From: Zoogloea sp.
Lineage (GTDB): Bacteria > Pseudomonadota > Gammaproteobacteria > Burkholderiales > Rhodocyclaceae
Direction: 5' to 3'
Assembly: GCF_028693495.1 (NCBI RefSeq)
Contig: NZ_JAQUVG010000005.1
Span: forward strand, 1 to 49,989
DNA: 49,989 nucleotides
Made by a program: the position numbers and the translations under genes. Position 1 is the stretch's first letter; every line of letters begins with the position of its first letter. The notes under the pieces are model-generated. The model was given only the letters and a program-made list of their open reading frames with translations. It ran no database searches and was not told where the DNA came from. Shown here piece by piece: positions 28,094 through 36,675 of this stretch.

Positions 28094-29182
28094 ATGATCC
28101 GGATTATATCTGCCCTCTTCATCGGCGTCGCCGCCCTGGTACCTGCGGGCGTGGGTGCAGCGGATCCCGTCCGCCTGGCCGACAACGCTCCCGACAGCCA
28201 CGTGGTGGTGCCCGGTGACACCCTGTGGGGTATTTCCGGCAGGTTCCTCCGGGAGCCCTGGCGCTGGCCCGAAGTCTGGCGTCTCAACCGGGAGCAGATC
28301 CGTAACCCCCACTTGATTTATCCCGGGCAGGTCGTTGTCCTTGACCGCAATGGGCCAACCCTCAGGCTGGGCCGTCGCGTCGGTGGCCCCGGTGACAAGC
28401 CCCTGTACGAGAAACGGTTTCCGCAGGTCTACGCAGAAAAGGGTGATGAAGCGATCCAAAGCATTCCCCTGCGGGCCATCAAGCCTTTCCTGACCGAGCC
28501 TCTGGTGGTGAGCGCGGCCGACGACTCCGCCGCAGGCATCGTTGTGGCGACTCAGGAGGGACGGGTCTTCACCAGCCCCGGGGACAGCATCTTCGCTACC
28601 CGGGTCACCCCCGGAGTCAATTTCTGGAATGTCTATCGCAAGGCCAAGCCTCTGGTGGAGCCGGTCACCAAGGAGGTGCTGGGATATGAAGCCACCTACC
28701 TAGGCCAGGCGCGGGTGACGGCCGAAGGGAGTGGCCCCGTGCTTGAGGATGCCAAGGCGGCTCCCGTGCCGGCGACTCTTCTGGTGACCAGCTTCAAGCA
28801 GGAGATCGGCAAGGGGGATCGCCTGCTGCCTGCCCAGCCTGCCGAGTTGCCCAGTTACGTGCCACGGCCACCAGAGCAGGAGATGAGCGGCCGGATCGTG
28901 TCCATTTATAACGGGGTGGATGAAACCGGTCGTCACAACGTGGTTTCCATCAGTCTCGGCAAGCAGGATGGCATGGAGGTGGGGTACGTGCTGGCTCTTC
29001 ATCGCAACCGGGGGCAGGCCGTGTATCGGGAGGAGAACATTGGTCCTGCCCAGCGCTTCAGCCTGCCCGATCAGCGCTATGGTCTTGTCTTCGTGTTCCG
29101 GGTCTTCGATCGGGTGTCCTACGCCCTGGTGATGGAAAGCGACGGTCCCGCAACGGTGGCCGACCGCGTCAGGAACCCCTGA
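28094..29182 (+). CDS. Exported LysM-domain peptidoglycan-binding protein
   Basis: A 362-residue secreted protein. The signal peptide MIRIISALFIGVAALVPAGVG is predicted to be cut before ADP. A LysM domain follows at about 34-82 (HVVVPGDTLWGISGRFL ... NPHLIYPGQVVVL), then about 280 residues rich in beta strands without a recognised enzyme motif. It probably binds the cell wall. ATG 28094 was chosen for the signal peptide; an in-frame GTG at 28064 would add ten residues. It is immediately upstream of dprA, an order common in betaproteobacteria. The 169 bp before it hold divergent promoters shared with def that I cannot place exactly. Confidence 0.88.
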   Translation: MIRIISALFIGVAALVPAGVGAADPVRLADNAPDSHVVVPGDTLWGISGRFLREPWRWPEVWRLNREQIRNPHLIYPGQVVVLDRNGPTLRLGRRVGGPGDKPLYEKRFPQVYAEKGDEAIQSIPLRAIKPFLTEPLVVSAADDSAAGIVVATQEGRVFTSPGDSIFATRVTPGVNFWNVYRKAKPLVEPVTKEVLGYEATYLGQARVTAEGSGPVLEDAKAAPVPATLLVTSFKQEIGKGDRLLPAQPAELPSYVPRPPEQEMSGRIVSIYNGVDETGRHNVVSISLGKQDGMEVGYVLALHRNRGQAVYREENIGPAQRFSLPDQRYGLVFVFRVFDRVSYALVMESDGPATVADRVRNP

Positions 29183-29201
29183 GCAGTTTCCCCAGGCCAC
29201 G

Positions 29202-30287
29202 GTGTCGCTCCATCCCCTGGAAGCCTGGTTGCGCCTGACCCTCACGCCGGGCGTGGGGCCGGCCAGTCAGCGTCAGCTGCTGGCCGCCTTCGGCTTGCCC
29301 GAGTCTATTTATGAAGCTGGTTTTGCTGCCCTGGCCGGCGTGGTGGGGGCTCCTCAGGCGCGACTGTTGCTGGAACACGATGCCCGTCCGGGCATGGATG
29401 CCGCGCTGGCATGGCTCGCAGAGGCGGGCAACACCATCCTGACCCTGGGGGATCCAGCCTACCCAGCTGCGTTGCTGGAAATTCCCGATCCACCCGTACT
29501 GTTGTACGTCAAGGGGGATCCGGCGCTGCTTGGCCGTCCGGCAATCGCGGTTGTAGGTGCCCGCAGTGCAACACCCCAGGGGGAGGCCAATGCGGAGGCC
29601 TTTGCAACGGCCTTGTCCGCGGCAGGGGTGACCATTGTCAGCGGACTTGCCCTGGGGATCGATGCAGCGGCCCATCGGGGCGGGCTTTCAGGGAGCGGCC
29701 GCACTGTGGCGGTGATCGGTACGGGGGCCGACCGGATTTATCCGGCCCGGAACGGGGACCTGGCCCGCAGGATCGCAGTCGAAGGGGTGATCGTCAGCGA
29801 GCTTCCTCTGGGTAGTGGCCCCCTGGCCCATCATTTTCCCCGTCGCAATCGCTTGATCGCCGGCTTGGCTCGCGGGGTGCTCGTGGTTGAGGCTGCCGTG
29901 AAGAGCGGCTCCCTGATCACCGCCAGACTGGCCGCTGATTGCGGGCGGGAGGTGTTTGCTGTTCCGGGTTCCATTCATTCCCCCGTGGCCCGGGGATGCC
30001 ACCGGCTGATTCGTGACGGGGCCAAGCTTGTTGAATCTGCCAATGACATACTGGAAGAGCTGCGTTGGGAACCACCGAAAGGCGCGCCAGTTCAGGTGCT
30101 GTCGCCGGGCGGTGAGGGAGGGGAAAGCGGAGCTGTGCTGGAGGCCCTGGGGCACGACCCGGCAGACCTGGAGGCTCTTGTGCACCGCACCAGCTTGACG
30201 ACGGAGGCGCTCTACGCCATCCTGCTCCTGCTGGAACTCGACGGAAGGGTTGCCCGCCTGCCCGGAGGGCGTTTCCAGCGCCTCTGA
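29202..30287 (+). CDS. dprA: DNA-processing protein DprA
   Basis: A 361-residue DprA/Smf protein that loads RecA on incoming single-stranded DNA during transformation. An N-terminal SAM-like helical domain is followed by the Rossmann core (about 90-300) with the motifs VVGARSATPQG, VSGLALGIDAAAHRG and LPLGSGPLAHHFPRRNRLIAG. A C-terminal winged-helix-like domain (about 305-361) ends the protein. It starts with GTG 29202, 19 bp after the LysM stop, with only a weak ribosome site. Its presence does not by itself show that the cell is transformable. Confidence 0.95.
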   Translation: MSLHPLEAWLRLTLTPGVGPASQRQLLAAFGLPESIYEAGFAALAGVVGAPQARLLLEHDARPGMDAALAWLAEAGNTILTLGDPAYPAALLEIPDPPVLLYVKGDPALLGRPAIAVVGARSATPQGEANAEAFATALSAAGVTIVSGLALGIDAAAHRGGLSGSGRTVAVIGTGADRIYPARNGDLARRIAVEGVIVSELPLGSGPLAHHFPRRNRLIAGLARGVLVVEAAVKSGSLITARLAADCGREVFAVPGSIHSPVARGCHRLIRDGAKLVESANDILEELRWEPPKGAPVQVLSPGGEGGESGAVLEALGHDPADLEALVHRTSLTTEALYAILLLLELDGRVARLPGGRFQRL

Positions 30288-30315
30288 AAAACGACCGGCC
30301 TCAGGCCCACGCGCC

Positions 30316-30792
30316 ATGTTCGATATCCTCGTATACCTCTTCGAGAACTACGTCCACGCCGACGCCTGCCCCGAACCTGCGCAACTGGCCCGCAAGCTGA
30401 CTGCCGCCGGTTTCGACGAAGACGAAATCACCGAAGCCCTCGAATGGCTGTCCGGTTTGCGTGAGCTTTCCGACGCTGAGCGTCCCGCCCAGTTCGCCCG
30501 GCCGGGCTCCCTGCGGGTCTATGCAGACGATGAACTGGTCCGTCTCGGGGTGGAGTGCCGCGGTTTCCTCCTCTTTCTCGAAAACGCAGGCATCCTCGAT
30601 TCCGAATGTCGGGAAATGATCGTCGAGCGTGCCCTGGCCCTGGTTGAAGCCGAGATCGAACTCGACAACCTGAAGGTCATCGTGCTGATGGTCCTCTGGC
30701 AGCAGGATCGTCCGATCAACGGTCTCATCCTTGACGAGCTTCTCAACGAAGTGGACGGTGAGGATGAGCCGGCGCCATTCCTGGTGCATTGA
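30316..30792 (+). CDS. smg: Smg protein (DUF494)
   Basis: A 158-residue acidic protein of the Smg/DUF494 family, found beside dprA and topA/topB in many beta- and gammaproteobacteria. The start MFDILVYLFENYVH and the C-terminal helical region are typical. ATG 30316 was chosen on that N-terminus. The molecular function is not established. Confidence 0.93.
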   Translation: MFDILVYLFENYVHADACPEPAQLARKLTAAGFDEDEITEALEWLSGLRELSDAERPAQFARPGSLRVYADDELVRLGVECRGFLLFLENAGILDSECREMIVERALALVEAEIELDNLKVIVLMVLWQQDRPINGLILDELLNEVDGEDEPAPFLVH

Positions 30793-30889
30793 CCGCCCCC
30801 TCTGTCTTGCAAGCCCGGCGCAGCCTTCCGTATGATGCGCCGCTCAAACCCAACAACCTGAGTCAGGCGCGGCAGGGCGCATTACCGGC

Positions 30890-33418
30890 ATGAGCAAGCA
30901 GCTGATCATTGCGGAAAAACCTTCGGTTGCAGCGGATATCGCCCGCTCCCTGGGGGGCTTTACCAAGGAAAAGGATTACTTCGAGTCCGAGCACTACGTG
31001 CTGTCCTCGGCCGTCGGCCACCTGCTCGAATTGAGCGTGCCCGCCGAGTTTGAGGTCAAGCGGGGCAAGTGGTCCTTTGCCCACCTGCCGGTGATCCCGC
31101 CCCATTTCGCCCTCAACCCCATCGAAAAGACTGAAGACCGTCTCAAACTCCTCACCCGTCTGATCAAGCGCAAGGATGTGACCGGCCTGATCAACGCCTG
31201 TGACGCGGGCCGCGAGGGGGAGTTGATCTTCAGCTTCATCGTCCAGCATTCAGGCACCACCAAGCCCGTGCAGCGCCTGTGGCTGCAGTCGATGACTGCC
31301 AATGCGATTCGTGACGGATTCACCCATCTGCGTCCTGCCGCCGAAGTGGAAGGCCTGCGCGAGGCCGCCGTCTGCCGGGCCGAGAGTGACTGGCTGATCG
31401 GGATCAATGGCACCCGGGCGATGACGGCCTTCAATTCCAAGACGGGTGGTTTCCACCTGACCACGGTTGGCCGGGTACAGACCCCCACGCTGGCGATTGT
31501 TGTCGAGCGAGAGGAAAAGATCCGGGCTTTCAAGCCCACCGACTACTGGGAGCTGGAAGCCAGTTTTGGTTGCATCGCAGGAGCCTATGCCGGGCGCTGG
31601 TTCGATGAAGGTTTCAGGAAGCCCGAGGAAGGCGCACCCCTGGCGGAGCATGCCACGGCCTTCCGGCTGTGGGACAAGGCCAGGGCGGAAGCGATAAAAG
31701 CCAAGTGCGAGGGCAAACCGGGGCAGGTGGAGGAAGAGTCAAAGCCTTCTACCCAGTTGTCCCCCCTGCTCTTTGACCTTACGTCCCTGCAGCGGGAAGC
31801 CAACGGCCGCTTCGGTTTCTCGGCCCGCACCACCCTGCAACTGGCCCAGGCCCTCTACGAAAAGCACAAGGTACTCACTTATCCCCGTACCGACGCCCGC
31901 GCGCTGCCGGAAGATTACGTGGGGCAGGTGCCCGGGATCCTGGCCGGTCTGCCAGATGCTTACGGGCCCCATGCCAACGAGATCGTCAAGCACGGCTGGA
32001 TCAAGCCCAACAAGCGGATCTTCAACAACGCCAAGATCTCCGATCACTTCGCGATCATTCCCACCGGCACACAGCCCAAGAGCCTGTCCGAGGCTGAAGC
32101 CAAGATCTACGATCTGGTCACCCGGCGTTTCCTTTCCGTGTTCTACCCGGCAGCCGAGTACCGTATCACCACTCGCATCACCCGGGTCGAGGGTGAAGCC
32201 TTCAAGACCGAGGGCAAGATCCTGGTCAATCCAGGCTGGCTGGCGGTGTATGGCAAGGCTGCTGCGGTGAGCGAGGAAGAGGGGGGGGCGCCCCAACTGG
32301 TGGTGGTCGAGCCCGGCGAGAAGGTCAGTACCGACGAAATCCTGCTTAAGGCGCTGGTGACCAAGCCGCCAGCGCGTTTCAATGAGGCGACCCTGCTGTC
32401 GGCCATGGAAGGGGCTGGCAAGATGGTGGACGATGAGGAGCTGCGGGCGGCGATGGCTGGCCGTGGCCTGGGTACCCCGGCGACCCGGGCCCAGATCATC
32501 GAGAACCTGATTGGCGAAACTTACATGTTACGGGATGGCAAGGAGCTCATTCCGACAGCCAAGGCTTTCTCCCTGATCACCCTGCTGCGGGGTCTGGGCA
32601 CCAATGAGCTGACCTCACCGGAGCTCACCGGCGAGTGGGAGCACAAGCTCGCCCAGATGGAGCGGGGGGCGTTGTCCCGGGCGGATTTCATGGGGCACAT
32701 CCAGAGCATGACCCGCGACATGGTCGAGCGGGCCAAGCGCTATGAGTCCGATACCGTACCGGGGGATTTTGCGACCCTGCAGACGCCCTGCCCCAAGTGT
32801 GGCGGCCAGGTGAAGGAAAACTACAAGAAATTCGCGTGTCAGGCTTGCGACTGGAGCGCCTGGAAGATCGTTGCCGGCCGTCAGTTCGAACTGGGGGAGA
32901 TCGAAACCCTGTTGTCCGTGGGCCGTGTGGGTCCCCTGCTGGGGTTTCGCAACAAGATGGGGCGGCTGTTCAATGCTGAAATCCGCCTCAACGACGACCA
33001 GCAGCCTGAATTCGATTTTGGGCAGCCCAAGGAAGAGGAAACTGCTGAACCGGTCGATTTCTCCGGTCAGGACGCCCTCGGCCAATGCCCCAAGTGCCAG
33101 GCCCAGGTGTACGAGCACGGACTGTCCTATGTTTGCGAAAAATCGGTGGGCCCCGGCAAATCCTGCGACTTCCGTTCAGGCAAGATCATCCTGCAGCAAC
33201 CCATCGAACGGGAGCAGATGCACAAGCTCCTCGATACGGGTCGAACCGATCTGCTGAAGAGCTTTGTTTCCAGCCGCACCAAGCGCAAGTTCTCGGCCTT
33301 CCTGGTCAGGGGGGACGATGGCAAGGTGGGGTTCGAGTTCGAGAAGAAGGAGCCCAAAGCGCCCAAGGCGCCTGCCGTCAAGAAAACTGCAACCCGCAAG
33401 AAAGCGGAAGCGGAGTAA
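30890..33418 (+). CDS. topB: DNA topoisomerase III (type IA)
   Basis: An 842-residue type IA topoisomerase. The N-terminal Toprim domain has E9 (IAEKPSVA) and the metal site at 105-111 (DAGREGE). The catalytic tyrosine is Y331 (LTYPRTDARALP). The core ends near 610 and is followed by two zinc-ribbon-like segments, CPKCGG...CQACDWS and CPKCQA...CEKS...CDF, each with a repeat-like tail, and a Lys/Ala-rich basic C-terminus. It is longer than E. coli TopB (about 650 residues) because of this tail. ATG 30890 is 97 bp after smg. Confidence 0.95.
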   Translation: MSKQLIIAEKPSVAADIARSLGGFTKEKDYFESEHYVLSSAVGHLLELSVPAEFEVKRGKWSFAHLPVIPPHFALNPIEKTEDRLKLLTRLIKRKDVTGLINACDAGREGELIFSFIVQHSGTTKPVQRLWLQSMTANAIRDGFTHLRPAAEVEGLREAAVCRAESDWLIGINGTRAMTAFNSKTGGFHLTTVGRVQTPTLAIVVEREEKIRAFKPTDYWELEASFGCIAGAYAGRWFDEGFRKPEEGAPLAEHATAFRLWDKARAEAIKAKCEGKPGQVEEESKPSTQLSPLLFDLTSLQREANGRFGFSARTTLQLAQALYEKHKVLTYPRTDARALPEDYVGQVPGILAGLPDAYGPHANEIVKHGWIKPNKRIFNNAKISDHFAIIPTGTQPKSLSEAEAKIYDLVTRRFLSVFYPAAEYRITTRITRVEGEAFKTEGKILVNPGWLAVYGKAAAVSEEEGGAPQLVVVEPGEKVSTDEILLKALVTKPPARFNEATLLSAMEGAGKMVDDEELRAAMAGRGLGTPATRAQIIENLIGETYMLRDGKELIPTAKAFSLITLLRGLGTNELTSPELTGEWEHKLAQMERGALSRADFMGHIQSMTRDMVERAKRYESDTVPGDFATLQTPCPKCGGQVKENYKKFACQACDWSAWKIVAGRQFELGEIETLLSVGRVGPLLGFRNKMGRLFNAEIRLNDDQQPEFDFGQPKEEETAEPVDFSGQDALGQCPKCQAQVYEHGLSYVCEKSVGPGKSCDFRSGKIILQQPIEREQMHKLLDTGRTDLLKSFVSSRTKRKFSAFLVRGDDGKVGFEFEKKEPKAPKAPAVKKTATRKKAEAE

Positions 33419-33430
33419 GCTGGCCGGACC

Positions 33431-33473
33431 CCCAACAAAAAGCCCGCCGGTCAAAGGCGGGCTTTTTGTTGGG
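33431..33473. terminator. Strong bidirectional terminator after topB
   Basis: An 18-bp perfect stem (33431-33448 with 33456-33473) has a GC core GCCCGCC/GGCGGGC and a T-run on each strand, with loop GGTCAAA. It lies between convergent topB and the HDOD gene. Confidence 0.93.
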
Positions 33474-33492
33474 CCATGGCCCCTCCGGTGGG

Positions 33493-34359
33493 TCAGGCGA
33501 GAGCGGCGGCAATGATTTCTTGGAACTCGTCCAGATCTGCATCGGAGCTTCCCAGGAAGAGTCTTGCGTCCTCAAAGGCCCTGTTGTCGATCAGGTCGGC
33601 ATCCCCGATGAATTCGCCCACCACATGTTCGGCGATGATGGTCACCGCTATGAGGGCCAGGGAGTTTGACGGGAGGGTGCTCTCGGGCAGGATGTAGGCT
33701 TCCGGGTCGTGGTGGTAGCGGATGGCGAGGGCAATGGGCTCAGGCAACCCCCAGTTGCGGGCCAGCAGCCAGCCGGCTACGGCATGGTCGCAGTGGAAAT
33801 GGGCCCGTTCCTGAGCGATCAGCTGGGCTCCATCGCCTTCGCTGGCAGCATAGAGGGGGGCGTAGTCCGGGAAGTTCTGCATCATCACCGGGATGGCCGC
33901 GTCATGGAACAGGGCGTAGGTATAGGCTGCATCCGGGGCGATGCCCACGTGTCGACGGGCCAGCAGGCCAGCCGCCAGGGCCAGGGATGAGGCCCGGCTC
34001 CAGAATTTTTCCATCAACTGGGAGGGCAGACCATCGCTGCTCTTGCGCAGTGCGGCATCCACGACGACATTGAGGATGTTGGCTGTACCCAGGCGGTTGA
34101 CGGCCTGCTGGACGCTGGTCACCTTTGCCGCATTCCCGAAAATCGCGGAGTTGGCCAGTTTGACTGCCATGGCCGAGATGCCCACATCGGATGCAATGAT
34201 CCTGTTCAGCACCTTGATTTGCGGGTCATCTTTCTGGATCTCGCACAAGATTTCCGTGACGATGGCAGGGCAGGGAGGGATGCGAACCCTTGCCAGGCTT
34301 TGTGCAATATCGGCATCGATGGTGAGGGAGGCAGATTTCGGGTCTGTGCTTGTGGCCAT
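33493..34359 (-). CDS. HDOD-domain signalling protein
   Basis: A 288-residue protein built of one HDOD domain (about 20-215), recognisable by LPxxPxxV-like IPPCPAIVTEIL, KLANSAIFG, AVNRLG and YTYALFHDAAIPVM. HDOD domains are degenerate HD-phosphohydrolases that often act in signal transduction. Some HD-like histidines remain (H151 region, YHHDPEAY), but the canonical catalytic pattern is not obvious. It is divergent from the DUF1631-type gene; no partner is visible. Confidence 0.88.
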   Translation of the reverse strand: MATSTDPKSASLTIDADIAQSLARVRIPPCPAIVTEILCEIQKDDPQIKVLNRIIASDVGISAMAVKLANSAIFGNAAKVTSVQQAVNRLGTANILNVVVDAALRKSSDGLPSQLMEKFWSRASSLALAAGLLARRHVGIAPDAAYTYALFHDAAIPVMMQNFPDYAPLYAASEGDGAQLIAQERAHFHCDHAVAGWLLARNWGLPEPIALAIRYHHDPEAYILPESTLPSNSLALIAVTIIAEHVVGEFIGDADLIDNRAFEDARLFLGSSDADLDEFQEIIAAALA

Positions 34360-34614
34360 GGCGCGAGATTGTTTTGATTTTTGTAAAAAAGATGATTTTG
34401 ATGCTTTGTCGGTGGTTTGCCTGTTGCACAGGTCTCACGTAGACGATGTTGTGATCCATTCATTCCCCTTCATGACGGGCTGGAGGGCTGACGGGGCATA
34501 AAGAGGATTTCTTCCGCCCGAAGCGGGCACCTGTCACGCTTGCGGTTCTGCCATTTTTACCGTTACCGACCATAGTGGCTAGTATTTGCGTTTGTCCGTT
34601 GATTGCACTATCGC
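34360..34614. other. Divergent promoter region (HDOD / DUF1631 genes)
   Basis: A 255-bp AT-richer gap between two divergent genes. It should hold both promoters, but I cannot fix a -35/-10 pair with confidence on either strand. No gene or RNA structure is evident. Confidence 0.5.
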
Positions 34615-36588
34615 ATGCCAGCCGTTCCTCCACCTGCCGCAGAAAAATTGCTTGTGCGTTGCCGCGCGGTCTTTCTGAGCGCCCTGCGTGCAGTCCTCGA
34701 GCAGGAAGTTCGTCACCGGGAATGGATCGGTCTGCTGGTCTCCGCGGCAGGCGCCCGTTTCGATCAGGCCGCTGGGCTTCTCGCTCCGGAGGCCCTCGCG
34801 TCCCCTCGCCGCCATCCGTCCGTTTCCGTGATTCATGGCGCGGACGCGGATTTCTCCGCGGAATTGCTCAATCTGGAGCGGCGGCTTGGTCAGTTTTGTG
34901 GGCGGGAGCAGGCGGCCCTGCAGATTCGCCTCAAGGGGCTGTTGATGGATGTCGGGGGGGATACGGCGGCGGCGGCAGCAGTATCGTCGGGCATCGTCTG
35001 CCACATTCTGCGGGACCTTCAGGAAGCGGAGGGGCTCCATCCGTCGGAAGCCCTCGATCTGCTGCGTCGGCTGGAGCCTGCCCTGGGGGTAGGACTGGCC
35101 CGCTTTTACCGCGATTTCGAGCACGAGCTGGCGCTGGGTGACAAGGGTTGGCTGGAGTCGGCTCCGTCTTTCCCCCTGGCTCCGCCGGTGCCGACGGCAG
35201 CATCCTTCCCGGCGCTGGACTGGACGGACTCTCCGGAGGCCCTCAGCAGCCTGCCTATTTCTCCCGTTGAAGCCTTGCGCCTGGCCGTACTGAGCCGGCG
35301 GGAAAGCCTGCCTCGTTCGCCGGGGAGTCTGGATCCGTCTCTGGCAGCGGTCCTGGTAGAACGTATTGAAGGCTGGCTGGGAGAGCGTCGGTCTCACGGT
35401 AGCGAGGGTGTTTCGTTGGTGAACAGTGAGCTGGGGTCCTTGCTCAGCCCTGATCAGGCTGCTGCCGTGGAAATACTGGAGGTCGTCAGCGCCTTCGCAC
35501 TCAGGCCTGCGTCGGGGCTTTCGAGGCCGGTCCGTGAAGTGATCGCTGGCCTGCGGGTGCCATTGCTGCGTCTGGCCCTCCGTAGTGAAGCCCTGCTGCA
35601 GGCTCGTCGTCATCGGGTCCTGGCGGTCATCGACCGGCTGGCTGATCTGGGGCGCCAACTGGCTCCAGATGCTTCGCCAGATCTGCCCGTCTGTCGTGCC
35701 TTGAGGGGGGTGGTCGAGGGTTTGTCTCAATTCCGGCGCGTGAGTGACAAGGATATCGAGGGTGCATGCGGTCAGATCGAGGCGATTCTGGATGCCCGCC
35801 TTCAAGGTGCCCTGGCTAGGGGCAAGGCCCTGGCTGACCAGGCGGATCGCCTGGAGCGGCGGGAGGTTGCACTGATCGAGGCAAGTCTGGAGGTCCAGCG
35901 ACTGGTGGCGGAGGAACCGGTCACGCTGCTCCGGGAATTTGTCGAGGGCTTCTGGGTGCATGTGCTGGCCCGGGTCGCCTATCGGCGGGGGGTGGATAGC
36001 GCACGCTGGAAGGAGAGTGTGGCGCTTGCCCGCCAGCTGCTCGAGGCTGGCCGGATGCCTGTGGGCGAGGCGGCGGGTGCCGCTCTCCGCAAAGCATTGC
36101 CCGCTCTGTTCGAGGGACTGAAGCAGGGATTGCTGTGGCTGGGCTTGTCGGAAAGTCATGTGCGGGAGGGGCTGAGGCCGTGCCGTGCCTACCTGATGGC
36201 GCTCCTGGCGGGTGAGGTGCCACCTGCGCCCCTGCGTCGCCCCGTGTCCGGCACCAGTCTGGGGCCGGTGGCCGGGATCCCGGACTTCCTGTTCCTGTGT
36301 CACAAGCAGCACTTGCCTCAGGCATCCATGCCGGATCCGGAATGGGCAGAAGTGGGGATCGGCGATCCGGTGGCTGTGGGTCTGCCGGATGGACAGGTGA
36401 TGCGGGGTTTCGTTGCCCTGATCGGCCACCAGCATCAACTGATCCTGATTGCCGATGGGGATAGCCCTCAGGTGCTGGCCATGACGGCCCGTGCTCTGGC
36501 GGCTTGCTCCCGGGCGCCGGGTACCCGGGTGTTCCGTCCCGCTTCTCTGGTGGATGCGGCTACGACCGAGAGGCTTCTTCATCCCTGA
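34615..36588 (+). CDS. DUF1631-type protein
   Basis: A 657-residue cytoplasmic, largely helical protein. The C-terminal half resembles the DUF1631 family: a long helical region with LRKALPALFEGLKQGLLWLGL and ALLAGE, then a basic segment and a C-terminal beta-rich part (GDPVAVGLPDGQVMRGFVAL, VLALIAD-like) that may be a small PilZ-like barrel. No signal peptide, membrane segment or catalytic motif is seen. ATG 34615 was chosen; an in-frame TTG at 34603 is possible. Function unknown. It precedes uvrA by 87 bp. Confidence 0.7.
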   Translation: MPAVPPPAAEKLLVRCRAVFLSALRAVLEQEVRHREWIGLLVSAAGARFDQAAGLLAPEALASPRRHPSVSVIHGADADFSAELLNLERRLGQFCGREQAALQIRLKGLLMDVGGDTAAAAAVSSGIVCHILRDLQEAEGLHPSEALDLLRRLEPALGVGLARFYRDFEHELALGDKGWLESAPSFPLAPPVPTAASFPALDWTDSPEALSSLPISPVEALRLAVLSRRESLPRSPGSLDPSLAAVLVERIEGWLGERRSHGSEGVSLVNSELGSLLSPDQAAAVEILEVVSAFALRPASGLSRPVREVIAGLRVPLLRLALRSEALLQARRHRVLAVIDRLADLGRQLAPDASPDLPVCRALRGVVEGLSQFRRVSDKDIEGACGQIEAILDARLQGALARGKALADQADRLERREVALIEASLEVQRLVAEEPVTLLREFVEGFWVHVLARVAYRRGVDSARWKESVALARQLLEAGRMPVGEAAGAALRKALPALFEGLKQGLLWLGLSESHVREGLRPCRAYLMALLAGEVPPAPLRRPVSGTSLGPVAGIPDFLFLCHKQHLPQASMPDPEWAEVGIGDPVAVGLPDGQVMRGFVALIGHQHQLILIADGDSPQVLAMTARALAACSRAPGTRVFRPASLVDAATTERLLHP

Positions 36589-36675
36589 GGCGCCTGAACG
36601 GGGAACCGACAGGTGGGTGGCAGGTCTGCAACAGGCCCTACAATCCAGCCCTGAAGTCATTTCCGCCTGCCTGCC

